DNA of 64,000 nucleotides, from assembly GCA_031261785.1 (NCBI GenBank), contig JAISIZ010000019.1:36860-100859 (forward strand), written 5' to 3'. The translations under genes were made by a program, and so were the position numbers. The stretch comes from Mediterranea sp. (in: CFB group bacteria) (GTDB lineage Bacteria > Bacteroidota > Bacteroidia > Bacteroidales > Bacteroidaceae). Below, in pieces: positions 19,447-28,844 of this stretch (its first letter is position 1; every line of letters starts with the position of its first letter). The notes under the pieces were generated by a model that saw only the letters and a list, made by a program, of their open reading frames with translations, was not told the origin of the DNA and made no database searches.

Positions 19447-20615
19447 ACGCAATTGAACTATTAGATATAATCAGCACTGGCGAGACCAGTACAGTACAAT
19501 TCAAGGAAACACTTCCGCACAAAGACAGTGTAGCGCAAGAAATCGTGGCAATGTCCAATTCCCTGGGAGGTGTCATTCTTATTGGCATTAAAGATGTCAC
19601 GGGAGAACCAACAGGTCTGTCTGCCAAACAAATAGAAGAATATGACAGAGTCATATCCCAAATTGCGGATAACATTAGGCCTATAGTCTACATACATACA
19701 GAAGTGGTAAAGATTGATGTAGACAATTCCAGAAGAAACATATTGGTCATACGTATCCAAGAAGGCATAAACAAGCCATACAAAACAGCGAAAGGGGAAA
19801 TCTATGTGAAACAAGGCTCAAACAAACGCCTGCTTACCGACAATCCCGAAATCATGCGTTTATTCCAAAACAGCGGTAACCTATTGGTTGACGAAATGGA
19901 AGTCTATGGAACCAATATGGATGACATCAACAAAGAGGCGTTCGCGAATTATTTCAAGAGAGACTTCGGACTAACCTACGAAGAGAAAGGACTAACGCTG
20001 GAAGAAGCGTTAAAGGCCAAGCGAGTATTGCGTAACGGGCAACTTTCCTTGGCTGGACTTCTGTTCTTCGGTAACGATCCGCAGAGTGTTAAGCCCGCCT
20101 TTACCATTAAAGCCGCATCTATCGTAGGCAATGACATTGCCGGCACCCTGTACCGGAGTAAACCCGCAGATTTTAGAGGTACTATTCCTCAGTTATTCAA
20201 TGAGGCCATGTTCTTCTTGAAGGCTAACCTGAAGTATTTGCAGGGTGATCAAGGATTCAATTCTATTGGACGTTTAGAAGTATCGGAAGTCGCCTTAGTG
20301 GAGCTGGTACAGAAAGCTCTGGTCCATAGGGATTATTTCAGGAATTCCCCGATACGCCTACTGATATTTGACAATAGGGTGGAAATCATCAGTCCGGGCA
20401 AATTGCCAAATAGCCTCACGGTAGAAGATATAAAGTATGGGAACCCGATTATCAGGAACAATCAATTAGTATCATTTGGCTTGCGCACGATGCCTTTTAG
20501 TGGATTAGGTTCAGGTATTAAAAGAGCTATCGCGGAACAACCTGATATCGAACTAATAAATGACACGGGGGGAGATCAGTTTATTGTCAAGATTCCTCGT
20601 CCCGTTACAGATTGA
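19443..20615 (+). CDS. AlbA_2 (Schlafen-type) domain ATP-binding protein, putative transcriptional regulator
   Basis: 390 aa; TSTVQFKETLPHKDSVAQEIVAMSNSLGGVILIGIKD and C-terminal HATPase_c_4-like ALVHRDYF...GSGIKRAI. Confidence 0.82.
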   Translation: MNAIELLDIISTGETSTVQFKETLPHKDSVAQEIVAMSNSLGGVILIGIKDVTGEPTGLSAKQIEEYDRVISQIADNIRPIVYIHTEVVKIDVDNSRRNILVIRIQEGINKPYKTAKGEIYVKQGSNKRLLTDNPEIMRLFQNSGNLLVDEMEVYGTNMDDINKEAFANYFKRDFGLTYEEKGLTLEEALKAKRVLRNGQLSLAGLLFFGNDPQSVKPAFTIKAASIVGNDIAGTLYRSKPADFRGTIPQLFNEAMFFLKANLKYLQGDQGFNSIGRLEVSEVALVELVQKALVHRDYFRNSPIRLLIFDNRVEIISPGKLPNSLTVEDIKYGNPIIRNNQLVSFGLRTMPFSGLGSGIKRAIAEQPDIELINDTGGDQFIVKIPRPVTD

Positions 20616-20625
20616 AACCGTATAG

Positions 20626-21075
20626 ATGGAAGCTATAGAACAAATCATCAATAACAAGAAACGGTATCTCGACCTCCTCTTGCTGGCGGATGAGCAAGAA
20701 TCCATGATAGACCTCTATCTGGAACGCGGAGACATGTTTGTGCTGTACCGCGGCGATAGCCCCGTATCCTCCATTGTCGTGACAAACGAGGGGGAAGGCG
20801 TATATGAAATCAAGAGTATAGCCACTTATCCCGAGCACCAGGGAAAAGGCTATGCCCGACGGTTGATCGGATACGTCGAGACCCATTATCGGGGCATCGC
20901 CCGTACCTGGCTGGTCGGTACAGGCGAGACCCCGCAAATCCTATCGTTTTACGCGCATTGCGGATTTACCTATTCGCATCGTATCCCCAACTTCTTTATC
21001 GACAACTATGACCATCCCATGATAGAGGACGGCAAGCTATTGACGGATATGGTTTACCTGAAGAAGGAAGCTTAG
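20626..21075 (+). CDS. GNAT family N-acetyltransferase
   Basis: 149 aa; IATYPEHQGKGYARRLIGYVE acetyl-CoA motif. Confidence 0.85.
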   Translation: MEAIEQIINNKKRYLDLLLLADEQESMIDLYLERGDMFVLYRGDSPVSSIVVTNEGEGVYEIKSIATYPEHQGKGYARRLIGYVETHYRGIARTWLVGTGETPQILSFYAHCGFTYSHRIPNFFIDNYDHPMIEDGKLLTDMVYLKKEA

Positions 21076-23483
21076 AACCGGCACCGCAACTCTATGCCCA
21101 GCTGGACGGGATTGCCCATCTGCGCGAAGCCCTTGCTCATGGTCTCGAAGTAGAAGGCGGTGTAGCGGCGGTCGAGGATGTTGCGTGCCCAGACGCTGGC
21201 GCTGGCGTTCCCCATCTCGGCGCTGAGGCGCATCCCCAGCAGGCCGTAGAAAGCTTGGCTCACGTTGTTGCGCTCCGTCCAGTAGACACGTCCGGCGGCG
21301 TTGTAGCTGGCCTGCAGCACGAGGCGATCCACGAAGCTGCCTTGCCCGAACGGGATGCCGTACTGCCCACCCACACTCAGCGTGTGGCGGGGCACGAAAG
21401 GCACGCGCTTGCCGTTGTAGCTCACGTCCTGGTAGGTGCCGTCGTCCATCTTCTCGCGGGCCACGTAGTCGGTGAAGGCGGCATAGGTGTAGCCGTAGCT
21501 GGCCTGTAGGCTAAGGTCGCGCGTCAGGCTGGCGCGCAGTCCCAGCTCGGCGCCGTAGCTGTGGCTCTTGCCGGCGTTGACGGTGACGCGTCCCAGGCCG
21601 CTCTCCACGAACTCGGAGATTTGCTGGTCGCGGGTATTCATGTAGAAGCCCGAGAGGTCGGCCCACAGCCTGTCCTGCCAGAGGGTGAGGCGTGCGCCCG
21701 CCTCGTAGCTCCAGGTGTACTCGGGTTTGTAGGTCGTGGCCTCGCCGACACCCTGCACGGGCTTGCCCTCGGGAATCATGCCGCCCACCTGGGGAGGAGC
21801 GGCGGCGCGGAGCGCGTCCATGGCCGAGTTGCGCAAGCCTTGCTGTATCAGTTCGGAAAATCCCTGTATATTGTATCCGCCCGACCGGTATCCTTTGGAG
21901 ACGGTGGCGTAGACGTTGTTGCCTCGTTCCCATTCGTACTGCAGGGCGAACTTGGGCAGCAGCTGGAGGTAAGCGTCGGACTCCGTGCCCACGAGGGCAT
22001 AGTCGGCCACCAAGCCTTCCGCGAAAGGACGTCCGCCAACGCTGAAGTCGAAGTTCATCGGGTCGATCGAGGTGTCGTAGGACATCTTCATCCGCTCGAG
22101 GTCGAGTCGCAGGCCCACGGTGAGCGAGAGGCCGTCGACGAGCAGGTCGTTGTAGGTCGACTGGTGATAGATGGCGAGGTTCATCGTCGGCGTGCGGAAC
22201 GTTCCGGGCACGCCCAGCTCGGTGTTGTGGATAGTCATGCCCATCGGGGGCATCATGGGGTTACTGGCTTGCAACTGGTCGAAGACGTGGTTCACGTTGC
22301 CCTCGATCATTTCCTTCACCCCGTCCTCACGGAAGGTCACCGGAGCGTTGGTGCGCAGCCATTGGTAAAAGCCGAAAGCTCCCGTCACCCATTGCCAGTC
22401 GCCACCGGGCTTGGACTTCATCACAAGCTCTTCGGACAGGGTGTTGGAGCGCTGGCGTTGGCAGAGGGTATAGATGTCCTTCTCGGTGAAATCCTGGTCG
22501 ATGGACATACGGTCGTTGAGGTTCTGGAATCCCGTGACGGAGCTGAGGATGAAGCCCCGGGCCTGGTACTCCAGCGTCAGCCCGGCGTTGAGCAGTCCGC
22601 GACGGTATCCGCTACGCCGGTTGTAGGCAATCTTGCCCATGTATTCGGGTCGTGTCTCCACGGTGGGCGCCGGTTCCTGGCCGTCGGGCGTCAGTCCCCG
22701 CGTCACGCCGGTGTAGGCGTATGGGTACCCGCCTTGGTCGCTGTAGCTGTAGTTCACGCTGGCGTCGAGCTTGAGGTCGCTGGTGGGAAAGTAGATGGCG
22801 CGCAGGCGTCCGCCTCCGGCGTCGCTCTTGTCCACTCGCTGATTGTCGAGGGCGACGTTCCTGAAAAAGCCTCCCGTATGGTCGTAGAATCCTCCGGCCG
22901 AGAAGGCTAACTTGTTGGAGAGGCGGTGGTAGCGCGTGAGCGAAGCTTTGTAGTCGCCATACGTGGCGGCGCCGAGGATGACGTCCGTACCCTGGTAGTT
23001 GAAGGGCGACTTGGTGTGCACCTTGATGAGGCCGCCCATGGTGTTGCGTCCGTAGAGCGTGCCTTGCGGGCCGCGGAGCACGTCGACGCGCTCGATGTCG
23101 TAGTAGTCGAAGTCGAAAGCGGATTTCTCGATATAGGGTACGTTGTCGACATACAGCCCCACGGAGGGGGTGTTGGTGCGAGAGCCTATGCCTCGTATAT
23201 ATATAGAGGTGGTGAGCTTGGAACCGTAGTCGGGGATGAAAAGGTTGGGCACGATGGCCGAGAGGTTCTTCACCGAGTTCACTTGGTTGGCCCGCATGTC
23301 GTCTTGCGACAGGAGCGTGGACGACAGGGCTTGCTCGCGCAGCTTCGTGTTCTCTTTGGGCGCGGCGATGATCGTCACTTCCTCGAGGTCGACCACCTTC
23401 AGCGAATCGACGGGTAGTTTTTCGGCCCGGACCGACGCGGTAGCGAGAAGCGCCAGGGCCATCAGCATGTTCTTTTTTGTCAT
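21072..23483 (-). CDS. TonB-dependent receptor
   Basis: Plug domain VDVLRGPQGTLYGRNTMGGLI, C-terminal aromatic strand; start chosen at MTKKNMLMALALLATAS. Confidence 0.88.
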   Translation of the reverse strand: MTKKNMLMALALLATASVRAEKLPVDSLKVVDLEEVTIIAAPKENTKLREQALSSTLLSQDDMRANQVNSVKNLSAIVPNLFIPDYGSKLTTSIYIRGIGSRTNTPSVGLYVDNVPYIEKSAFDFDYYDIERVDVLRGPQGTLYGRNTMGGLIKVHTKSPFNYQGTDVILGAATYGDYKASLTRYHRLSNKLAFSAGGFYDHTGGFFRNVALDNQRVDKSDAGGGRLRAIYFPTSDLKLDASVNYSYSDQGGYPYAYTGVTRGLTPDGQEPAPTVETRPEYMGKIAYNRRSGYRRGLLNAGLTLEYQARGFILSSVTGFQNLNDRMSIDQDFTEKDIYTLCQRQRSNTLSEELVMKSKPGGDWQWVTGAFGFYQWLRTNAPVTFREDGVKEMIEGNVNHVFDQLQASNPMMPPMGMTIHNTELGVPGTFRTPTMNLAIYHQSTYNDLLVDGLSLTVGLRLDLERMKMSYDTSIDPMNFDFSVGGRPFAEGLVADYALVGTESDAYLQLLPKFALQYEWERGNNVYATVSKGYRSGGYNIQGFSELIQQGLRNSAMDALRAAAPPQVGGMIPEGKPVQGVGEATTYKPEYTWSYEAGARLTLWQDRLWADLSGFYMNTRDQQISEFVESGLGRVTVNAGKSHSYGAELGLRASLTRDLSLQASYGYTYAAFTDYVAREKMDDGTYQDVSYNGKRVPFVPRHTLSVGGQYGIPFGQGSFVDRLVLQASYNAAGRVYWTERNNVSQAFYGLLGMRLSAEMGNASASVWARNILDRRYTAFYFETMSKGFAQMGNPVQLGIELRCRF

Positions 23484-23684
23484 ACGAAAGGATGAGTTAG
23501 TCGGCACGTCGTGCATCGCATGTATTGCCGCTACAAAGAAACGAGAAAAACGGCGGATGGCCAATCCTCATTTATTAGGATATTGAGGGGAGTGAATAGT
23601 GATCAGGGGTTGGTAAGTAGTGATTATATGGGTAAATTGAAACAAAAAGTACCCGAAAGGCATTATATTTAGAAAGAAACGAGC

Positions 23685-23693
23685 TATCTTTGC
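23685..23693 (+). promoter_or_regulatory. -7 box TATCTTTGC
   Basis: Upstream of the 23719 CDS. Confidence 0.5.
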
Positions 23694-23718
23694 GGCCCGT
23701 TTCACACCAAATTGATGT

Positions 23719-24945
23719 ATGAGAGGTATAAAAAAGAGTATATTCATAGTCCTCTCCGCACAAATACTGTTGACACAAACCGCGCTCGGCGCACGGGGAT
23801 ACACACCAGATGATTCCCAGGCAACAGGACTGCAGAGAAGAGATACCACAGCCATATCGGCCGCACAGGACGATAACGCCCTTTCCGACACCACGGTAGC
23901 CAAACGAGGCTTCTTCAGGAAGTTCATCGACTACTTCAACAACGCCAACAAGGAGAAAAAGAACAAGAAATTCGACTTCAGCGTGATCGGCGGGCCACAC
24001 TATTCCAGCGACGTGAAGCTGGGCCTGGGGCTGGTGGCCGCCGGGCTGTATCGCACCGACTCGCTCCTGCCCCCGTCCAACGTCTCCATCTACGGCGACG
24101 TCTCCACCGTGGGATTCTATCTGCTGGGCGTGAAGGGCAACCACCTCTTCCCCCGCGACAAGTATCGCCTCAACTACAAGCTATACTTCTACTCCTTCCC
24201 CAGCCTCTACTGGGGGCGAGGATACCCGAACGGCCGCGACGACGCCAACGAGAGTGCCTACAAGCGCTTCCAGGCACGCGTGCAGGCCGACTTCGCCATA
24301 CGTGTGGCACGCAACTTCTACATCGGCCCCACCGTGGAGTTCGACTACATACGGGGTAGCCGCATGGACAAGCCCGAGCTGTGGGAGGGACAGGACGTCG
24401 CGACCACCAACACCACCCTGGGCGTGTCGCTGGTGTACGACTCGCGCGACTTCATCACCAACGCCTACCGCGGCTATTACCTGCGCGTGGACCAACTGTT
24501 CAGCCCCGCCTTCCTGGGCAATCATTACGCCTTCAGCAGCACCGAGCTGACCACCAGCTACTACCACCGCGTATGGACAGGCGGCGTGCTGGCCGCGCAA
24601 GCGCACACCCTGCTCACCTACGGCAACACGCCCTGGGGACTGATGGCCAAGCTGGGCGGAAGCGAGTCGATGCGCGGCTACTACGAGGGACGCTACCGCG
24701 ACAAATGTGCCGCCGACGCGCAGGTGGAGCTGCGCCAACACGTGTGGAGACGCAACGGGCTGGCCTTCTGGGTAGGCGCGGGCACCGTCTTCGCGCGGCT
24801 CTCCGACTTCAGACCCGCCCACATCCTGCACAATTACGGGCTGGGCTACCGCTGGGAGTTCAAGAAACGGGTCAACGTACGATTGGATTATGGATTCGGC
24901 CGAAGCCAATCCGGATTTATTTTTAGCATCAATGAAGCTTTTTAA
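23719..24945 (+). CDS. BamA/TamA (Omp85) family outer membrane protein
   Basis: 408 aa; repeated beta-strands, GGSESMRGYYEGRYRDK, aromatic C-terminus. Confidence 0.75.
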   Translation: MRGIKKSIFIVLSAQILLTQTALGARGYTPDDSQATGLQRRDTTAISAAQDDNALSDTTVAKRGFFRKFIDYFNNANKEKKNKKFDFSVIGGPHYSSDVKLGLGLVAAGLYRTDSLLPPSNVSIYGDVSTVGFYLLGVKGNHLFPRDKYRLNYKLYFYSFPSLYWGRGYPNGRDDANESAYKRFQARVQADFAIRVARNFYIGPTVEFDYIRGSRMDKPELWEGQDVATTNTTLGVSLVYDSRDFITNAYRGYYLRVDQLFSPAFLGNHYAFSSTELTTSYYHRVWTGGVLAAQAHTLLTYGNTPWGLMAKLGGSESMRGYYEGRYRDKCAADAQVELRQHVWRRNGLAFWVGAGTVFARLSDFRPAHILHNYGLGYRWEFKKRVNVRLDYGFGRSQSGFIFSINEAF

Positions 24946-26644
24946 GACAATACAAACATGGTTTGAGAACCAAGAACACCTGTTCTACCTGTTCCTCGCC
25001 ATACTGATGGCGCCCAACCTGGCGCTTTGCGTCACCGAGCCGATGACGCCGCTGGCCAAGGTCTGCAACATACTGCTCCCGCTCGGCTGCTACTACGTGC
25101 TGATGACCCTCTCGAGAAACTGTGGCAAAATGCTTTGGTTCCTCTTCCTCTTCGTCTTTCTCGGCGCGTTCCAGATCGTGCTCCTCTACCTCTTCGGACA
25201 ATCCATCATCGCCGTGGATATGTTCCTCAATCTGGTCACCACCAACTCCTCGGAGGCGCTCGAGCTGCTCGACAACCTGTTGCCGGCCATCGGCATCGTC
25301 CTGCTGCTCTACGTGCCGGCGCTGGTGATGGCCGCCATCTCCGTCGTGCGCAAGCGAAAGCTCTCGACCAGCTTCATGCATAAGCAGCGCCGACGTGCCG
25401 GAGCCACGCTCGCCATCGGCTTCCTCTCCCTGCTGGGAGCCGAGCTGCAAGGGGCCGACTACGAGATCACTACCGAGCTATACCCCCTCAACGTCTGCTA
25501 CAACGCGAAGCTGGCCGTGGAGCGCACAGCCCTCACCGAACATTACCACGCTTCCTCGCGCGACTTCAGCTACCACGCCCGAGCCACGCATCCCCAGCGG
25601 CGACGGGAGGTGTACGTCATGGTGATCGGCGAGACGTCGCGCGCCGACAACTGGCAATTGTTCGGCTACAACCGCGCGACCAACCCGCGCCTGTCCGAGC
25701 AATCGGGACTGGTGACGTTCCCGAAAACGCTGAGCGAGTCGAACACCACGCACAAGAGCGTACCCATGCTGCTCTCCGGGGTGAACGCTTGCGACTTCGA
25801 TTCCATCTATTACCGCAAGGGCATCATCACCGCCTTCAAGGAGGCCGGATTCCACACGGCCTTCTTCTCTAACCAACGTCGCAACCATTCGTTCATCGAT
25901 TTCTTCGGCATGGAGGCAGACACATACGACTTCATCAAAGAAGACAGCGCCGACACCCACTACAACCCCTCGGACGAGGAACTGCTGAACCTCGTGACCA
26001 AAGAACTCGACCGCGGAGCCGAAAAGGAATTCATCGTGCTCCACGCCTACGGATCGCACTTCAACTACCACGAACGCTACCCCGGCGACAAAGCCTGCTT
26101 CACCCCCGATTACCCCACGGAGGCCGAACCCAAGAACCGCCCCCAATTGGTGAACGCCTACGACAACACCATACGCCAGACCGACGACCTCCTCGCACGC
26201 CTCATCCTCCTGCTCGAGACGCAGGAAGCCGATGCCGCCGTGGCCTACACCTCCGACCACGGCGAGGACATATTCGACGACGCACGCCTGCTGTTCCTAC
26301 ACGCCTCGCCCGTGCCCTCGTACTACCAGCTCCACGTACCCCTCTTGCTATGGATGTCGCCCGGCTACCGGACCAACTATCCCGAACATTGGCAGGCGGC
26401 CATGGCCAACCGCGACAAAGACATATCGTCCAGCCACTCCTTCTTCCACACCGTGCTCGACCTGGCAGGCATCGCCACCCCCTACGCCAACAACAGCCTC
26501 TCCGTCGTCTCCACCCGCTACGCCATGCGCCCGCGCGTCTACCTCACCGACCACAACAAGCCCGCCCCCCTCACCCGCGTCGGGATGAAAAAGGAAGATT
26601 TCGAGATGCTCCGGAAGAAGGGAATAGGGGAATGGGGAGAGTAG
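24932..26644 (+). CDS. Phosphoethanolamine transferase (EptA/CptA-like, sulfatase fold)
   Basis: N-terminal TM helices; VMVIGETSRADNWQLFGYNR, YTSDHGEDI. Confidence 0.88.
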   Translation: MKLFKTIQTWFENQEHLFYLFLAILMAPNLALCVTEPMTPLAKVCNILLPLGCYYVLMTLSRNCGKMLWFLFLFVFLGAFQIVLLYLFGQSIIAVDMFLNLVTTNSSEALELLDNLLPAIGIVLLLYVPALVMAAISVVRKRKLSTSFMHKQRRRAGATLAIGFLSLLGAELQGADYEITTELYPLNVCYNAKLAVERTALTEHYHASSRDFSYHARATHPQRRREVYVMVIGETSRADNWQLFGYNRATNPRLSEQSGLVTFPKTLSESNTTHKSVPMLLSGVNACDFDSIYYRKGIITAFKEAGFHTAFFSNQRRNHSFIDFFGMEADTYDFIKEDSADTHYNPSDEELLNLVTKELDRGAEKEFIVLHAYGSHFNYHERYPGDKACFTPDYPTEAEPKNRPQLVNAYDNTIRQTDDLLARLILLLETQEADAAVAYTSDHGEDIFDDARLLFLHASPVPSYYQLHVPLLLWMSPGYRTNYPEHWQAAMANRDKDISSSHSFFHTVLDLAGIATPYANNSLSVVSTRYAMRPRVYLTDHNKPAPLTRVGMKKEDFEMLRKKGIGEWGE

Positions 26645-26764
26645 TGTATGAGGAAGTGCGGGGCTTCTACATTCTCGCTCTGTACGCTTGCTTATTTACG
26701 TATTAATTTGTTTCTTTGCACCAAGAAACAAGAGCAACAATATACCGCCATAAACAGGAAGAGT

Positions 26765-26992
26765 ATGAACGAGCAAGATTTTTCTAACAGAATCGAATAC
26801 TTTGTGGCTTGTATAGGTGCCTTCGCCGAAAGATACACCCTTACCAACGGACAAGCATATCGGTATTTGAAACGCTTCGCAGGCCTCGACTTTTTGGACG
26901 AGTTCTACGATATCGAACACACTTTTTCCATAGAAGAGGCCATCGACGACCTCACTAAAATCTGCCAACGAAACGGAGGAGGATTGGGATGA
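26765..26992 (+). CDS. DUF3791-like small protein (putative antitoxin)
   Basis: MNEQDFSNRIEYFVACIGAFAERYTLTNGQAYRYLKRFAGLDFLDEFYDIEHTFSIEEAIDDLTKICQRNGGGLG. Confidence 0.7.
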   Translation: MNEQDFSNRIEYFVACIGAFAERYTLTNGQAYRYLKRFAGLDFLDEFYDIEHTFSIEEAIDDLTKICQRNGGGLG

Positions 26993-27468
26993 AGCTATAC
27001 CATGGATCGAATATGGAAATTGCCTCGATCGAACTCCAGAAAGGAAGACCTGGAAAAGATTTCGGCAAAGGATTCTACCTAAGCGCCGAATTAAAACAGG
27101 CCGAACGAATGGCTCGCTTGACGACATTCCGACAAGGAGAAGGGATACCAATGGTATCCATCTTCGAGTTTGACGAGGATACAGCAAACAAAGACGACTT
27201 TATCAAAATAAAACATTTCCATGCCTATAACGAAGAATGGGCAGAGTTCATACTACTCAACCGAAACAACAATACCGCCCAACAAGCACACGACTATGAC
27301 ATCGTCATTGGTCCTATCGCCGATGATGCCGTAGGGATGCAATTAAGGCGTTTCTTACAAGGATACATTAATCTATCTCAATTAGTTAATGAATTATCCT
27401 ACATTCACCCCACTATACAATATTTCTTTGGCAGTCCCCATGCCATCAATCTATTGAGAAAGCTATAA
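26989..27468 (+). CDS. DUF3990-like protein, probable ADP-ribosyltransferase fold (putative toxin)
   Basis: LYHGSN ... GKDFGKGFYLS ... EEWAEFILLNR, an H-Y-E-like pattern; ATGA overlap with the upstream gene. Confidence 0.7.
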   Translation: MKLYHGSNMEIASIELQKGRPGKDFGKGFYLSAELKQAERMARLTTFRQGEGIPMVSIFEFDEDTANKDDFIKIKHFHAYNEEWAEFILLNRNNNTAQQAHDYDIVIGPIADDAVGMQLRRFLQGYINLSQLVNELSYIHPTIQYFFGSPHAINLLRKL

Positions 27469-27469
27469 T

Positions 27470-27703
27470 ATGATGAATAAAGACAAACAATTCATGATTG
27501 AATTCCTGGTGAAAGAGCTTCTGGAGATGCTTATGGATGAATACGGATGGGACATCTCAAAGGCTATGGATGTGCTCTATTCGTCCGAGACTTTCGCCAA
27601 ATTGGAGGACGAACGATCGGGTTTGTACTATCAAGGAGCCGTTTATGTGTACAGTTTCCTAAGGCAGGAGATCGTTCACCCCACCAACCCCGCTATGAAC
27701 TGA
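27470..27703 (+). CDS. Second DUF3791-like small protein
   Basis: MIEFLVKELLEMLMDEYGWDISKAMDVLYSSETFAKLEDERSGLYYQGAVYVYSFLRQEI. Confidence 0.65.
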   Translation: MMNKDKQFMIEFLVKELLEMLMDEYGWDISKAMDVLYSSETFAKLEDERSGLYYQGAVYVYSFLRQEIVHPTNPAMN

Positions 27704-28155
27704 TAGCAAAAATAGAAACAAAGGACGAACTTCAGTAGCGTGCCCACCAAGAAACCCAGGAAAGAGCCTATACCCGAGCGCAACGCCTCGCCAATTTCCT
27801 TCTTGCCCAGCAACTCGCCAATCACCGCGCCAAGGAAAGGCCCGGCGATGATACCGAAAGGCAAGAAGAACAAGCCGACCACCGTTCCCACCACACAACC
27901 CCAGCTGCCCCACTTGCTGCCGCCGATGTACTTGCTGCCCAACATAGGCGTAAAGTAATCGAGCACCTGCAACACCACCACTACGAGCAACCACGTCACC
28001 AACTGCGACGAGCTGAACGACACCCGGTCCGTAAAATGCAAAAGAAGCATGCCCGCATACGCCACCGGAGGCCCGGGCAGGAACGGCAACACGCAACCCA
28101 GCAAGCCCACGAGCAAGCAGAGAGCGCCCAATACGATGAGGAGAATATCCACCAT
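27676..28155 (-). CDS. DUF456 family membrane protein
   Basis: Glycine-rich TM protein LLVGLLGCVLPFLPGPPVAYAGMLLLHF. Confidence 0.8.
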   Translation of the reverse strand: MVDILLIVLGALCLLVGLLGCVLPFLPGPPVAYAGMLLLHFTDRVSFSSSQLVTWLLVVVVLQVLDYFTPMLGSKYIGGSKWGSWGCVVGTVVGLFFLPFGIIAGPFLGAVIGELLGKKEIGEALRSGIGSFLGFLVGTLLKFVLCFYFCYQFIAGLVG

Positions 28156-28172
28156 AAAGCGTACTTTTTGCG

Positions 28173-28181
28173 GCAAATGTA
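28173..28181 (-). promoter_or_regulatory. -7 box TACATTTGC
   Basis: Upstream of the DUF456 gene. Confidence 0.45.
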
Positions 28182-28258
28182 AGCATTCTAAAGGTACAAT
28201 AAAAACAAAAACCTCGCAAATTTATACGATAGAATGAACACGTTATATAAATAAAGCC

Positions 28259-28267
28259 TATCTTTGC
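28259..28267 (+). promoter_or_regulatory. -7 box TATCTTTGC
   Basis: Upstream of the TPR/oxidoreductase operon. Confidence 0.55.
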
Positions 28268-28294
28268 CTTTCGGTAACCCCGAAATGACAAGAG

Positions 28295-28576
28295 ATGAAT
28301 CATCTGAATGACCTGAAAGAGCTGATCAACCAAGGGGACGTAGACACGGCGATTGAGCGAATCAACCACCTTCTCCGAGGAGACACTACCGAACAAGGAC
28401 GAGACACGCTCTTCTACCTGCTCGGAAACGCCTACCGAAAAAAAGGCGACTGGAAGCGGGCGCTCGACAACTACCAGCGAGCGACAGACATTAACCCCCA
28501 CAGCCCGGCCGCACAGGCCAGAGCCATGGCGATGGATATCCTTGAGTTCTTCAACAAGGACATGTATAATCAATAA
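28295..28576 (+). CDS. Tetratricopeptide repeat protein
   Basis: 93 aa; FYLLGNAYRKKGDWKRALDNYQRATDINPHSPAA. Confidence 0.8.
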   Translation: MNHLNDLKELINQGDVDTAIERINHLLRGDTTEQGRDTLFYLLGNAYRKKGDWKRALDNYQRATDINPHSPAAQARAMAMDILEFFNKDMYNQ

Positions 28577-28610
28577 CTGTGTTAACGTAATAAATAATTC
28601 AAAGAAGACT

Positions 28611-28838
28611 ATGGCAAAGATTAAAGGAGCGATCGTCGTCGACAACGAGCGTTGCAAAGGATGCAACCTCTGCGTGGTGGCGTGTCCGCTCGACGTTATT
28701 GGCCTCCACAAGGAAGTCAACATGAAAGGCTACAATTACGCCTTTCAAGTAAAAGAAGATACATGCAACGGATGCAACTCCTGCGCCACGGTGTGCCCCG
28801 ACGGATGTATCTCAGTGTACAAACTAAAAGTAGGATAA
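28611..28838 (+). CDS. 4Fe-4S ferredoxin subunit of 2-oxoacid:acceptor oxidoreductase
   Basis: Two CxxCxxCxxxCP motifs: CKGCNLCVVACP, CNGCNSCATVCP. Confidence 0.88.
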   Translation: MAKIKGAIVVDNERCKGCNLCVVACPLDVIGLHKEVNMKGYNYAFQVKEDTCNGCNSCATVCPDGCISVYKLKVG

Positions 28839-28844
28839 ACGAAT

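Noticed and set aside
21561-22910. 449-aa antisense ORF over the TonB receptor
   Set aside because: Shadow ORF; no recognisable domain.
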